Below are positions 1-7,003 of a stretch of 17,138 bases of DNA, piece after piece (position 1 is the stretch's first letter; each line of letters begins with the position of its first letter). A model generated the notes under the pieces. That model did not search any database and had not been told where the DNA came from. It saw nothing but the letters and a program-made list of their open reading frames with translations. Made by a program: the position numbers and the translations under genes. Source of the stretch: Candidatus Hydromicrobium americanum (GTDB lineage Bacteria; Actinomycetota; Humimicrobiia; Humimicrobiales; Humimicrobiaceae); assembly GCA_002779205.1 (NCBI GenBank), contig PEXF01000013.1, positions 1 through 17,138 on the forward strand, read 5' to 3'.

Positions 1-3
1 ATA

Positions 4-32
4 TTGATTATTCTTTTCTTGCATGCTATCCT
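4..32 (+). promoter_or_regulatory. Candidate rpsA promoter
   Basis: TTGATT at 4-9 is followed after 17 bases by TATCCT at 27-32, and a TG at 24-25 makes this an extended -10 (TGnTATCCT). Both hexamers match the sigma-70/sigma-A consensus at four of six positions and the spacing is ideal. Transcription would start near 38-40, just upstream of the ribosome binding site AAAGGAG at 46-52. It is a prediction in an AT-rich background. Confidence 0.4.
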
Positions 33-68
33 TTTCGAGTATTAAAAAGGAGATTGATTTATAAAAAT

Positions 69-398
69 ATGACTGAGAATAATATTTACAACAAACTAAC
101 AAATGACAACTGTATGATAAAAAATGAAAAAGGTGAGCTGGTTCCCAATTATGCTCTCACCATGGTTAATTTGAATGATGGTGATGTGGTTAAGGGTAAG
201 GTAGTAAAGATCGATAAAGATGAAGTCCTGGTTGATGTGGGCTTTAAATCAGAAGGGGTTATACCCCTGAGTGAGCTATCAATAAGACATGATGTAAAAC
301 CTGAAGATGTCCTGAAGGTTGATGATGAAATAGATATAATGGTAATTCAGAAGGAAGATCAAGATGGCCGCCTGATACTATCGAAAAAAAAGAGCTGA
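69..398 (+). CDS. rpsA: 30S ribosomal protein S1, N-terminal fragment (frameshifted)
   Basis: This encodes the first part of ribosomal protein S1, the RNA-binding protein that helps mRNA dock on the 30S subunit. After a polar N-terminal stretch it carries one complete S1 (OB-fold) repeat at about residues 35-106, starting at NDGDVVKGKV and ending at LILSKKK, with the family motif GVIPLSEL. Reading then hits TGA at 396-398, right after an A8 run (384-391), while the next frame continues as S1 repeat 2, so this is half of a broken gene. The start is uncertain. ATG at 69 is the first standard codon but lies 16 bases after AAAGGAG (46-52). TTG at 54 is in frame but only one base after that site. 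ATT at 57 is spaced better but would be non-canonical. As read, the product is a 109-residue single-repeat protein. Confidence 0.75.
   Translation: MTENNIYNKLTNDNCMIKNEKGELVPNYALTMVNLNDGDVVKGKVVKIDKDEVLVDVGFKSEGVIPLSELSIRHDVKPEDVLKVDDEIDIMVIQKEDQDGRLILSKKKS
384..391 (+). other. A8 run at the rpsA frameshift point
   Basis: Eight consecutive A residues sit exactly where the rpsA frame breaks. Seven would read L-S-K-K-R-A-E-V-E-Q, the usual join between S1 repeats 1 and 2. Restoring the frame needs loss of one A (or a +1 or -2 shift). The possible causes are an assembly error, a real mutation, or RNA polymerase slippage on the run. Confidence 0.8.
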
Positions 399-1329
399 AG
401 TAGAGCAAAATTTTGATAGGATAGAGAAAATATATGAGAATGGCGATATTGTTGAAGGTGAGATTATAGAGTGTGTCAAAGGAGGATTGATTGTTGATAT
501 AGGCTTGAGGGGATTTTTACCGGCATCATTAATAGATGTTAGAAAAACTAAAGATCTCCAGTCCTATATTGGTGAAAGATGTGTATGTAAAATTATTGAA
601 GTCGATAGACATAGAAATAATGTTGTCCTATCCCGGAAAGCCATTATAGAAGATGAGAGAAAAGAACAACGAAAAGAAATACTCAATAGTATGGAAATCG
701 GTCAGATAAAAAAGGGTATAATTACCAGTATCGCAGATTTCGGAGCTTTTGTTGATGTAGATGGTGTTGATGGTCTGGTACATATATCTGAACTTTCCTG
801 GAATCATGTAAAGCATCCTTCGGAAGTGGTTAATGTTAATCAAGAAGTAGATGTAGAGATATTAGGTATTGATTATGAAAAGCAAAGACTATCTCTGGGT
901 TTAAAGCAAACCCAGAAGGATCCCTGGTTGGAAAGAATAAAAGATTATTCCGTAAAAGATGTGGTAAAGGGTAAAGTGACTAGAATAGTAAAGTTCGGAT
1001 TATTTGTACAGATAGAGGAAGGCCTTCAAGGCCTTGTGCACATATCTGAATTAAGTCTGGAACCGGTAAAGAGGCCAAGTGATGTTGCGAAAATCGGGGA
1101 TGAGCTGATGGTTAGAATTATTGATATAGATTTTGATAAGAGAAGAATGGCTTTCAGTGTTAAGCAAGTCGAGAATCCAGTTGAAGATAAAGAAGAAGAA
1201 AAAAAGGTTAAAGATTCAAAATCAGAAGAAAAGAGTGAAAAGAAAGAAGTTTTAGATAAAGAATCCAATAAAAAAAGGCAAATAAAAGAAATATTGAAAG
1301 AAATGAAAGAAGAAGCCAATATAGAGTAG
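391..1329 (+). CDS. rpsA: 30S ribosomal protein S1, C-terminal part (S1 repeats 2-4)
   Basis: This is the continuation of S1 in the frame that opens after the A8 run. The 5' end given is the first codon past the run, not an independent start. It holds three S1 repeats: about 122-190, 207-277 and 293-364 in the numbering of the repaired 419-residue protein. The motifs include GGLIVDIGLRGFLPAS in repeat 2, FGAFVDV...GLVHISELSW in repeat 3 and FGLFVQI...GLVHISELS in repeat 4. A Lys/Glu-rich, probably disordered tail follows. TTG at 487 sits one base after AAAGGAGG (478-485), but that purine stretch is simply the conserved K-G-G codons, and starting there would cut repeat 2, so I do not take it as a real start. 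Four repeats match the short S1 form of Gram-positive bacteria rather than the six-repeat proteobacterial form. Confidence 0.8.
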   Translation, partial: RAEVEQNFDRIEKIYENGDIVEGEIIECVKGGLIVDIGLRGFLPASLIDVRKTKDLQSYIGERCVCKIIEVDRHRNNVVLSRKAIIEDERKEQRKEILNSMEIGQIKKGIITSIADFGAFVDVDGVDGLVHISELSWNHVKHPSEVVNVNQEVDVEILGIDYEKQRLSLGLKQTQKDPWLERIKDYSVKDVVKGKVTRIVKFGLFVQIEEGLQGLVHISELSLEPVKRPSDVAKIGDELMVRIIDIDFDKRRMAFSVKQVENPVEDKEEEKKVKDSKSEEKSEKKEVLDKESNKKRQIKEILKEMKEEANIE

Positions 1330-1398
1330 TATATTCAGCCATTCAAATTTGTGCATTAAAACTTCATAGAACCACGATAATGTTTTAGAAAAACCGTT

Positions 1399-1416
1399 AG
1401 ATATTATTATCTTTTT
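1399..1416 (+). terminator. Weak possible rpsA terminator
   Basis: A 5-bp stem (AGATA 1399-1403 with TATCT 1408-1412) around a TTAT loop runs into five T residues (1412-1416), about 70 bases past the rpsA stop. The shape is that of an intrinsic terminator, but the stem is short and mostly A-T, so chance is a real possibility. Confidence 0.2.
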
Positions 1417-1425
1417 CACATAAAT

Positions 1426-1431
1426 TATAAT
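1426..1431 (+). promoter_or_regulatory. Candidate -10 box upstream of coaE
   Basis: An exact TATAAT lies 57 bases upstream of the coaE start, inside the 158-bp rpsA-coaE gap. No good -35 hexamer sits at 16-18 bases and there is no TG extension. I see nothing else convincing in this gap. Confidence 0.25.
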
Positions 1432-1473
1432 CTTCTTTGTCCAGACAGGAACTCATTAAATTATTAAATTAGC

Positions 1474-1480
1474 AGGAGGA
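1474..1480 (+). promoter_or_regulatory. Ribosome binding site that fixes the coaE start
   Basis: AGGAGGA is one of the strongest Shine-Dalgarno matches in the window. Seven bases follow before ATA at 1488. The open frame upstream is limited by a TAG at 1470-1472, and no ATG, GTG or TTG lies between this site and the P-loop codons, so initiation must be at or near the ATA. Confidence 0.65.
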
Positions 1481-1487
1481 ATATACA

Positions 1488-2069
1488 ATAGTAGTCTTAG
1501 GAATTACTGGCAGGATCGCTTCGGGTAAAAGCACGGTAAGTAGATATATAAAAAAAATAAAGAAAAATACCCTGATATTAGATGTAGATAAGGTAGCAAA
1601 AAACATCTATTCAAAAAATCCCGAAATCCTGAACGAACTTAGAAAAATATTTGGAGATGAAGTTTTTAATTCAGACGGGGATTTAATTTACAAATCTTTA
1701 GCAGAAAAAGTTTTTTCCAGCAAAACGGAACTGGAGAAATTGAACAGATTAATGTTTCCTTTAATTAGAAGTGAAGTGAAAAATATTTTAAATGAAAACC
1801 GGGACAAAAATTATATAATAATAGAAGCAGCAATATTATTTGACTGTAAATTGGATCTAATGTGCGATTATATTATTCTGGTTGATAATTCTGAAGAGAG
1901 AAGAGAAATCTTTCTAAAGAATAAAAATTTTCTAGATGATGATATAGAATTAAGAATAGAAGGACAGTATATAAAAATAAATAGAAAGAAAGTGAATTTT
2001 ATTATTAATAATAATAACTCTAAAGAGAGTTTGTTAAAAAAAGTAGAAAAAATTTTTAAAAATATTTAA
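1488..2069 (+). CDS. coaE: Dephospho-CoA kinase (CoaE), apparent ATA start
   Basis: CoaE phosphorylates the 3'-OH of dephospho-CoA with ATP, the last step of coenzyme A synthesis in the cytosol. From ATA at 1488 the frame gives 193 residues, close to the usual 200 or so. It begins VVLGITG and has a P-loop at residues 8-16 (GRIASGKST), the acidic DVD at 32-34, a VFSS segment near 75, the IEAAILFD segment and a lid-like stretch ending in GQYIK. Several normally conserved positions differ: the P-loop is usually GGIGSGKS, the Asp-Arg before the LAEKVF-like helix is Ile-Tyr, and the usual His-Pro at residues 90-91 is Phe-Pro. The first ordinary start codon in frame, TTG at 1739-1741's neighbour at 1740, would remove the P-loop and cannot give an active kinase. 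Position right after rpsA and before uvrB, as in Actinobacteria, supports the identity. The anomalies leave open a degenerating gene. Confidence 0.8.
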   Translation: MVVLGITGRIASGKSTVSRYIKKIKKNTLILDVDKVAKNIYSKNPEILNELRKIFGDEVFNSDGDLIYKSLAEKVFSSKTELEKLNRLMFPLIRSEVKNILNENRDKNYIIIEAAILFDCKLDLMCDYIILVDNSEERREIFLKNKNFLDDDIELRIEGQYIKINRKKVNFIINNNNSKESLLKKVEKIFKNI

Positions 2070-2096
2070 GTATAAATAAAAAACACAGCATGTGGT

Positions 2097-4127
2097 ATGC
2101 TTGATTCTAAATTTAAAATAGTATCCAATTATTCTCCTCAGGGGGACCAGAATAAGGCTATTAGCCAGCTGACGAAAGGCATTAAAGATAATTTTAAATT
2201 TCAAAGTTTACTGGGAGTTACTGGTTCCGGAAAGACTTATTCGATAGCAAATGTGATACAGAATGTTCAGCTTCCAACATTGGTTCTGGCTCCCAATAAG
2301 ACACTTGCAGCCCAGCTTTGTAACGAGTTCAAGGAATTTTTCCCGAATAATGCAGTAGAATACTTTGTAAGCTATTATGACTATTACCAACCGGAAGCAT
2401 ATCTCCCCAGCAAGGATATGTATATTGAGAAAGATACTTCTATAAATGAAGAAATAGAAAAGTTAAGATTATCCACCACTAATTCTCTCTATACCAGAAA
2501 TGACGTTATAGTAGTTGCAAGTGTTTCCTGTATATATGGTCTGGGATCACCTTCTGAATACGGAAGACAGAGAATTATTTTAAGGTCAGGAGAAGAATTT
2601 CCAAGAGAGGAGATAATAGATAGGTTGGTCAATATAAGATACGAAAGAAATGATTATGATTTTGTTAATGGTAAATTCAGAGTCAAAGGGGATACAATTG
2701 AAATATTCCCGGCATATCAGGACAAGGCTGTAAGAGCGCAGCTTTTAGGAGATGAATTAGAAAGAATTGTCGAGTTTAATCCTGTGTCAGGAGAGATTTA
2801 TGAAGAGAAAGAAGCATATATTATATCGCCAGCTACTCATTTTTTAGCAACTGTGGAATGGGTTGACAGGGCCCTGGAGACCATTGAAGAAGAGCTCGGG
2901 GAAAGAATAAAGTATTTTAAAAACCAGAATAAGCTGCTTGAAGCTCAGAGAATAGAATCAAGAACAAGATATGATATGGAAATGATAGAAGAATTAGGAT
3001 TTTGTGGTGGTATTGAGAATTATTCAAGGCATATATTAGGAAAAAAACCAGGAGAAGCACCTAATACTCTGCTGGATTTTTTTCCTGATGATTTTCTTTT
3101 GGTTATTGATGAATCACATATTGCAATTCCTCAGATAAGGGGAATGTATGAAGGTGATCGCTCAAGAAAACAAACTCTGGTAGACTATGGATTTAGACTT
3201 CCTTCAGCTTTAGATAATAGACCATTAAAGTTTGAAGAATTTGAATTAAAAGTCAGTAGAGTGATATTTACTTCAGCTACACCGGGCCCTTACGAGAGAA
3301 AAGTGAGCAGTCAGATAGCGGAACAAATAATAAGGCCTACCGGCCTGGTAGATCCAGAAGTCTCTGTAAGAAAAACAAGAGGTCAGATAGATGATCTAAT
3401 ATATGAGATAAAGAAAGTCGTGAGTAGAGGTGAAAGGGTTCTGGTAACTACTCTCACTAAAAGAATGGCAGAAGACCTTACTGATTATCTATCGGGTAAA
3501 AAAATTAAGGTCAGGTATTTACATTCCACTATAGAAACGTTGGAAAGAGTGGAAATATTAAGGGGGCTGCGGACTGGAGAATTTGATGTGCTGGTGGGAA
3601 TAAATTTACTGAGGGAAGGATTAGATCTCCCGGAAGTATCATTGGTTGCCATATTAGATGCAGACAAAGAGGGGTTTCTAAGGTCAGAAATATCACTTAT
3701 ACAGACTATTGGAAGGGCATCAAGAAATGTTAACGGAAAAGTTATAATGTATGCTGATGATATAACTAATGCCATAAAAAATGCACTATCTGAAACCGAT
3801 AGGAGAAGAGACCTGCAAATTGAATATAATAAGAAGCATAATATTACACCGAAAACTATAAATAAAACCATATCTGACATATTATATAATAGAGGGATAA
3901 AGACCAAAAAGGAAGTGAGAGCTGATTTTAAAGTTAGTGAACAGAAAAAAAGATTCAGCGAATATAAATTGCTGGATATGGACCCTTCTAAAGTAGCTAC
4001 TATAATAAGTGGCCTGGAAGAGGAAATGTACCTGGAAGCAAGGGAATTGAATTTTGAAAAGGCTGCTGCTATCAGGGATGAAATAAAGAGGATAAAAAAA
4101 ATAACTAATATAGAGGTTAAAAGATAA
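2097..4127 (+). CDS. uvrB: Excinuclease ABC subunit B (UvrB)
   Basis: UvrB is the damage-verifying helicase-like subunit of nucleotide excision repair: UvrA loads it at the lesion and it then recruits UvrC. The protein has 676 residues, normal for the family. Walker A is at residues 40-47 (GVTGSGKT). The tyrosine-rich beta-hairpin that probes DNA follows, with Tyr93, Tyr94, Tyr96 and Tyr97. The Walker B/DESH box is at 338-341, and the helicase motif VI segment QTIGRASRN lies in the second RecA-like domain. A C-terminal UVR motif (LNFEKAAAIRDEI), the contact for UvrC, ends the protein. ATG at 2097 gives the family-typical N-terminus, although no clear Shine-Dalgarno site precedes it. It begins 27 bases after coaE and ends 5 bases before uvrA, so it is probably co-transcribed with uvrA and uvrC. 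No SOS (LexA) box is evident upstream. Confidence 0.97.
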   Translation: MLDSKFKIVSNYSPQGDQNKAISQLTKGIKDNFKFQSLLGVTGSGKTYSIANVIQNVQLPTLVLAPNKTLAAQLCNEFKEFFPNNAVEYFVSYYDYYQPEAYLPSKDMYIEKDTSINEEIEKLRLSTTNSLYTRNDVIVVASVSCIYGLGSPSEYGRQRIILRSGEEFPREEIIDRLVNIRYERNDYDFVNGKFRVKGDTIEIFPAYQDKAVRAQLLGDELERIVEFNPVSGEIYEEKEAYIISPATHFLATVEWVDRALETIEEELGERIKYFKNQNKLLEAQRIESRTRYDMEMIEELGFCGGIENYSRHILGKKPGEAPNTLLDFFPDDFLLVIDESHIAIPQIRGMYEGDRSRKQTLVDYGFRLPSALDNRPLKFEEFELKVSRVIFTSATPGPYERKVSSQIAEQIIRPTGLVDPEVSVRKTRGQIDDLIYEIKKVVSRGERVLVTTLTKRMAEDLTDYLSGKKIKVRYLHSTIETLERVEILRGLRTGEFDVLVGINLLREGLDLPEVSLVAILDADKEGFLRSEISLIQTIGRASRNVNGKVIMYADDITNAIKNALSETDRRRDLQIEYNKKHNITPKTINKTISDILYNRGIKTKKEVRADFKVSEQKKRFSEYKLLDMDPSKVATIISGLEEEMYLEARELNFEKAAAIRDEIKRIKKITNIEVKR

Positions 4128-4132
4128 TACTT

Positions 4133-7003
4133 ATGAAAGAAGAAATAATAATAAAGGGTGCCAGGGAGCATAATCTTAAAAATATAAATTTAAGAATACC
4201 CAGAGACAAGTTTATAGTTTTCACCGGCGTAAGCGGATCGGGAAAATCATCACTGGCATTTGACACCATTTATGCTGAAGGACAGAGAAGATATGTAGAA
4301 TCACTTTCTTCTTATGCAAGACAGTTTCTGGGACAGATGGAAAAACCCGATGTTGATTTAATAGAGGGCCTGTCACCAGCGGTATCCATAAATCAGAAAG
4401 GTGTTTCAAAAAATCCCAGGTCTACAGTAGGAACTATTACTGAGATTTATGATTATCTCAGGGTTCTATATGCTCGAATTGGGGTACCTTATTGTTACAG
4501 GTGCGGTAAGCTTATAACCAGACAGACAGTAGATCAAATAGTGGATAGAGTAATGGAATTACCTGAAGGGATGAAATTTCAGGTCCTTTCACCTATTATA
4601 AGGGGCAGAAAGGGTGAATATATAAAGACTTTCGAAAATATTAAGAATAGCGGATACGCAAGAGTCAGAATAGATGGCGAGGTTTATGAACTAGAGGAAG
4701 ACTTTGATTTTAAATTAGATAAAAACGTTAAACATAATATTGAAGTTATAGTTGACAGACTAAAAATAAAACCGGATATAAAAAAAAGGCTTTCTGAAGA
4801 TATTGAAATATCGCTTAAAGAAAGCAGCGGCGTTGTATATATTCAACTGCTGGATTCCGGAGAGATACACAGCTTTTCAGAAAATTTTTCCTGCGTAGAT
4901 TGTGGAATAGATTTTGAGGAACTTACCCCCAGGATGTTTTCTTTTAATAGCCCTTATGGAGCCTGCAGGGAGTGTGGCGGTCTGGGTATAAGTAAGGAAA
5001 TAGATACTGATTTAATTGTAGAGCATCCTGAGTTAAGTATAATGGATGGGGCTATTCCTTTCTTTAATATGAGTTATTCAAATTATTATTCCCAGTTAAT
5101 GAGAAGTCTGGCTGAAGAATATGAGTTCAATTTAAATACTCCTTTTAAGAATCTTGATGAATATGCAAAAAAGATAATCTTATATGGGACTGATGGAAAA
5201 CGGATAAAAATTAGTTATATAAATTATAAGGGTAAATTAAGACATTATTATCTAAAATTTGAGGGTCTTGCCAATAATTTGAGTAGAAGATATCTGGAGA
5301 CAGAATCTGAGAGTCAAAGAATTAAAATAGAGAAAATGATAAGCAGCAGACCATGCAGTGGATGTAACGGTAAAAGACTCCGGCAGGAAATCCTGGCAGT
5401 TAAAATTAGTTCGTTATCTATAGCTGACTTTTGTGAAAAAACAATTGAAGAGGGTATTGAGTGGTTAAGATCGCTTAAACTAACTGAAAGAGAAAAAATA
5501 ATAGGTGAAAGACTGATTAAAGAAATTATCGAACGCCTGAATTTTTTAAAAGATGTGGGGCTTAGTTACCTGACTCTGGATAGGAAATCCAGCACTTTAT
5601 CCGCAGGTGAATCCCAGAGGATAAGATTGGCCACGCAGATCGGGTCAGGACTGGTAGGAGTTCTATACATACTTGATGAACCAAGTATCGGTCTTCACCA
5701 GAGAGATAATAAAAAGTTAATAAATGCCCTTAAGCGTCTAAGAGATCTGGGAAATACCATAATAGTAGTAGAACATGACGAGGAAACCATAAGAAATTCA
5801 GATTTTGTAGTTGACATAGGACCAGGAGCCGGCATACATGGTGGAGAAATTGTATTCAGCGGAAAACTGGATGGCATATATAACTGTGATAAATCCATAA
5901 CCGGAAAATATCTGAGCGGAAAAAGATTTATACCGATACCCGAAATAAGGAGGAACGGAAGCGGCAAATATATAATTATTAAAGGTGCCAGGGAACATAA
6001 CTTAAAAAACATTGATGTTCATATAGATTTAGGAAAACTAATTGCAGTAACTGGAGTTTCCGGGTCCGGTAAAAGCACTCTTATAAATGAAATATTATAT
6101 CCGTCTCTTTCCAATTTGCTGATGAGAACAAACCGCAGTGCCGGTGCGCATGACGGAATACTCAATTACGAGAATCTGGATAAAGTGATTGTTATTGATC
6201 AGTCACCGATAGGAAGGACTCCACGCTCAAATCCGGCAACATATACAGGTGTTTTTACCTATATCAGGGAGTTGTTTTCAAAAACGCATGATTCCAGAAT
6301 TAAAGGCTATAAGCCTGGCAGGTTTAGTTTTAATGTAAAAGGTGGAAGATGTGAAGCTTGTAATGGGGATGGCCTTATTAAAATAGAGATGCATTTTCTA
6401 CCTGATGTTTATGTCTCCTGTGAAGTTTGTAAAGGCAAGAGATTTAACCGCGAAACTTTAGAAATAAAATACAAAGGAAAAAATATTGATGGTGTTCTGA
6501 ATATGACTGTTGAAGAAGCCATGAACCTTTTTAAAAATATTCCAAGAATCAGTAAAAAACTGGAATTAATTAATGATGTGGGTTTGGGGTATATTAAATT
6601 AGGGCAGCCTTCTACAACCTTATCAGGCGGAGAGGCACAGAGGGTTAAACTTTCTACAGAACTTTCAAAAAAGAGTACGGGCAATACTTTATATCTGTTG
6701 GACGAGCCCACTACTGGACTGCATTTTGATGATATAAATAAGTTACTGGCAATATTGAAAAGATTAGTGGATGCAGGAAATACTGTGCTGGTAATCGAGC
6801 ATAATCTCGAAGTGATTAAAACTGCTGATTATATTATAGACCTTGGGCCTGAAGGGGGAAATAAAGGCGGAAGAATTATTGCTCAGGGGACTCCAGAAGA
6901 AGTGGCAGAAAACAAAAATTCTTACACAGGAAATTTTCTAAAGATGTATATGGATAAAAATTTGGTTAAGGAACAACTGTATGAATACGGTAGCAGTAGA
7001 TAA
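4133..7003 (+). CDS. uvrA: Excinuclease ABC subunit A (UvrA)
   Basis: UvrA is the DNA-damage sensor of excision repair, a dimeric tandem ABC ATPase that delivers UvrB to the lesion. At 956 residues it is full length. The first nucleotide-binding half has Walker A at 32-39 (GVSGSGKS) and an ABC signature at 489-493 reading LSAGE, where LSGGE is usual. The second has Walker A starting at 641 and LSGGEAQR from 830. Two zinc modules are complete: Cys254, 257, 278 and 281, and Cys740, 743, 763 and 766; the latter is the C-terminal finger needed for damage recognition. Both Walker B segments (LDEPSIGLHQRD and LDEPTTGLHFDD) are intact. It starts 5 bases after uvrB with only a poor Shine-Dalgarno site, which suggests translational coupling, and its last 23 bases overlap uvrC. 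Confidence 0.97.
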   Translation: MKEEIIIKGAREHNLKNINLRIPRDKFIVFTGVSGSGKSSLAFDTIYAEGQRRYVESLSSYARQFLGQMEKPDVDLIEGLSPAVSINQKGVSKNPRSTVGTITEIYDYLRVLYARIGVPYCYRCGKLITRQTVDQIVDRVMELPEGMKFQVLSPIIRGRKGEYIKTFENIKNSGYARVRIDGEVYELEEDFDFKLDKNVKHNIEVIVDRLKIKPDIKKRLSEDIEISLKESSGVVYIQLLDSGEIHSFSENFSCVDCGIDFEELTPRMFSFNSPYGACRECGGLGISKEIDTDLIVEHPELSIMDGAIPFFNMSYSNYYSQLMRSLAEEYEFNLNTPFKNLDEYAKKIILYGTDGKRIKISYINYKGKLRHYYLKFEGLANNLSRRYLETESESQRIKIEKMISSRPCSGCNGKRLRQEILAVKISSLSIADFCEKTIEEGIEWLRSLKLTEREKIIGERLIKEIIERLNFLKDVGLSYLTLDRKSSTLSAGESQRIRLATQIGSGLVGVLYILDEPSIGLHQRDNKKLINALKRLRDLGNTIIVVEHDEETIRNSDFVVDIGPGAGIHGGEIVFSGKLDGIYNCDKSITGKYLSGKRFIPIPEIRRNGSGKYIIIKGAREHNLKNIDVHIDLGKLIAVTGVSGSGKSTLINEILYPSLSNLLMRTNRSAGAHDGILNYENLDKVIVIDQSPIGRTPRSNPATYTGVFTYIRELFSKTHDSRIKGYKPGRFSFNVKGGRCEACNGDGLIKIEMHFLPDVYVSCEVCKGKRFNRETLEIKYKGKNIDGVLNMTVEEAMNLFKNIPRISKKLELINDVGLGYIKLGQPSTTLSGGEAQRVKLSTELSKKSTGNTLYLLDEPTTGLHFDDINKLLAILKRLVDAGNTVLVIEHNLEVIKTADYIIDLGPEGGNKGGRIIAQGTPEEVAENKNSYTGNFLKMYMDKNLVKEQLYEYGSSR

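Noticed and set aside
384..398. A dnaX-like -1 slippery site (A AAA AAG) in rpsA
   Set aside because: The heptamer is in the right phase, but a -1 shift leads to TAG at 401-403 after three codons. The repeat 2-4 frame needs +1 or -2, so classical -1 frameshifting does not explain the gene.
478..489. Independent start of the second rpsA part at TTG 487 behind AAAGGAGG
   Set aside because: Only one base separates the site from TTG, and the purines are the conserved Lys-Gly-Gly codons. Starting there would delete the first strand of S1 repeat 2.
3485..4171. 228-codon open frame on the - strand opposite uvrB
   Set aside because: It is antisense to the conserved 3' part of uvrB, is rich in Ser/Leu/Ile as expected from reverse-reading AT-rich codons, and shows no recognisable domain.
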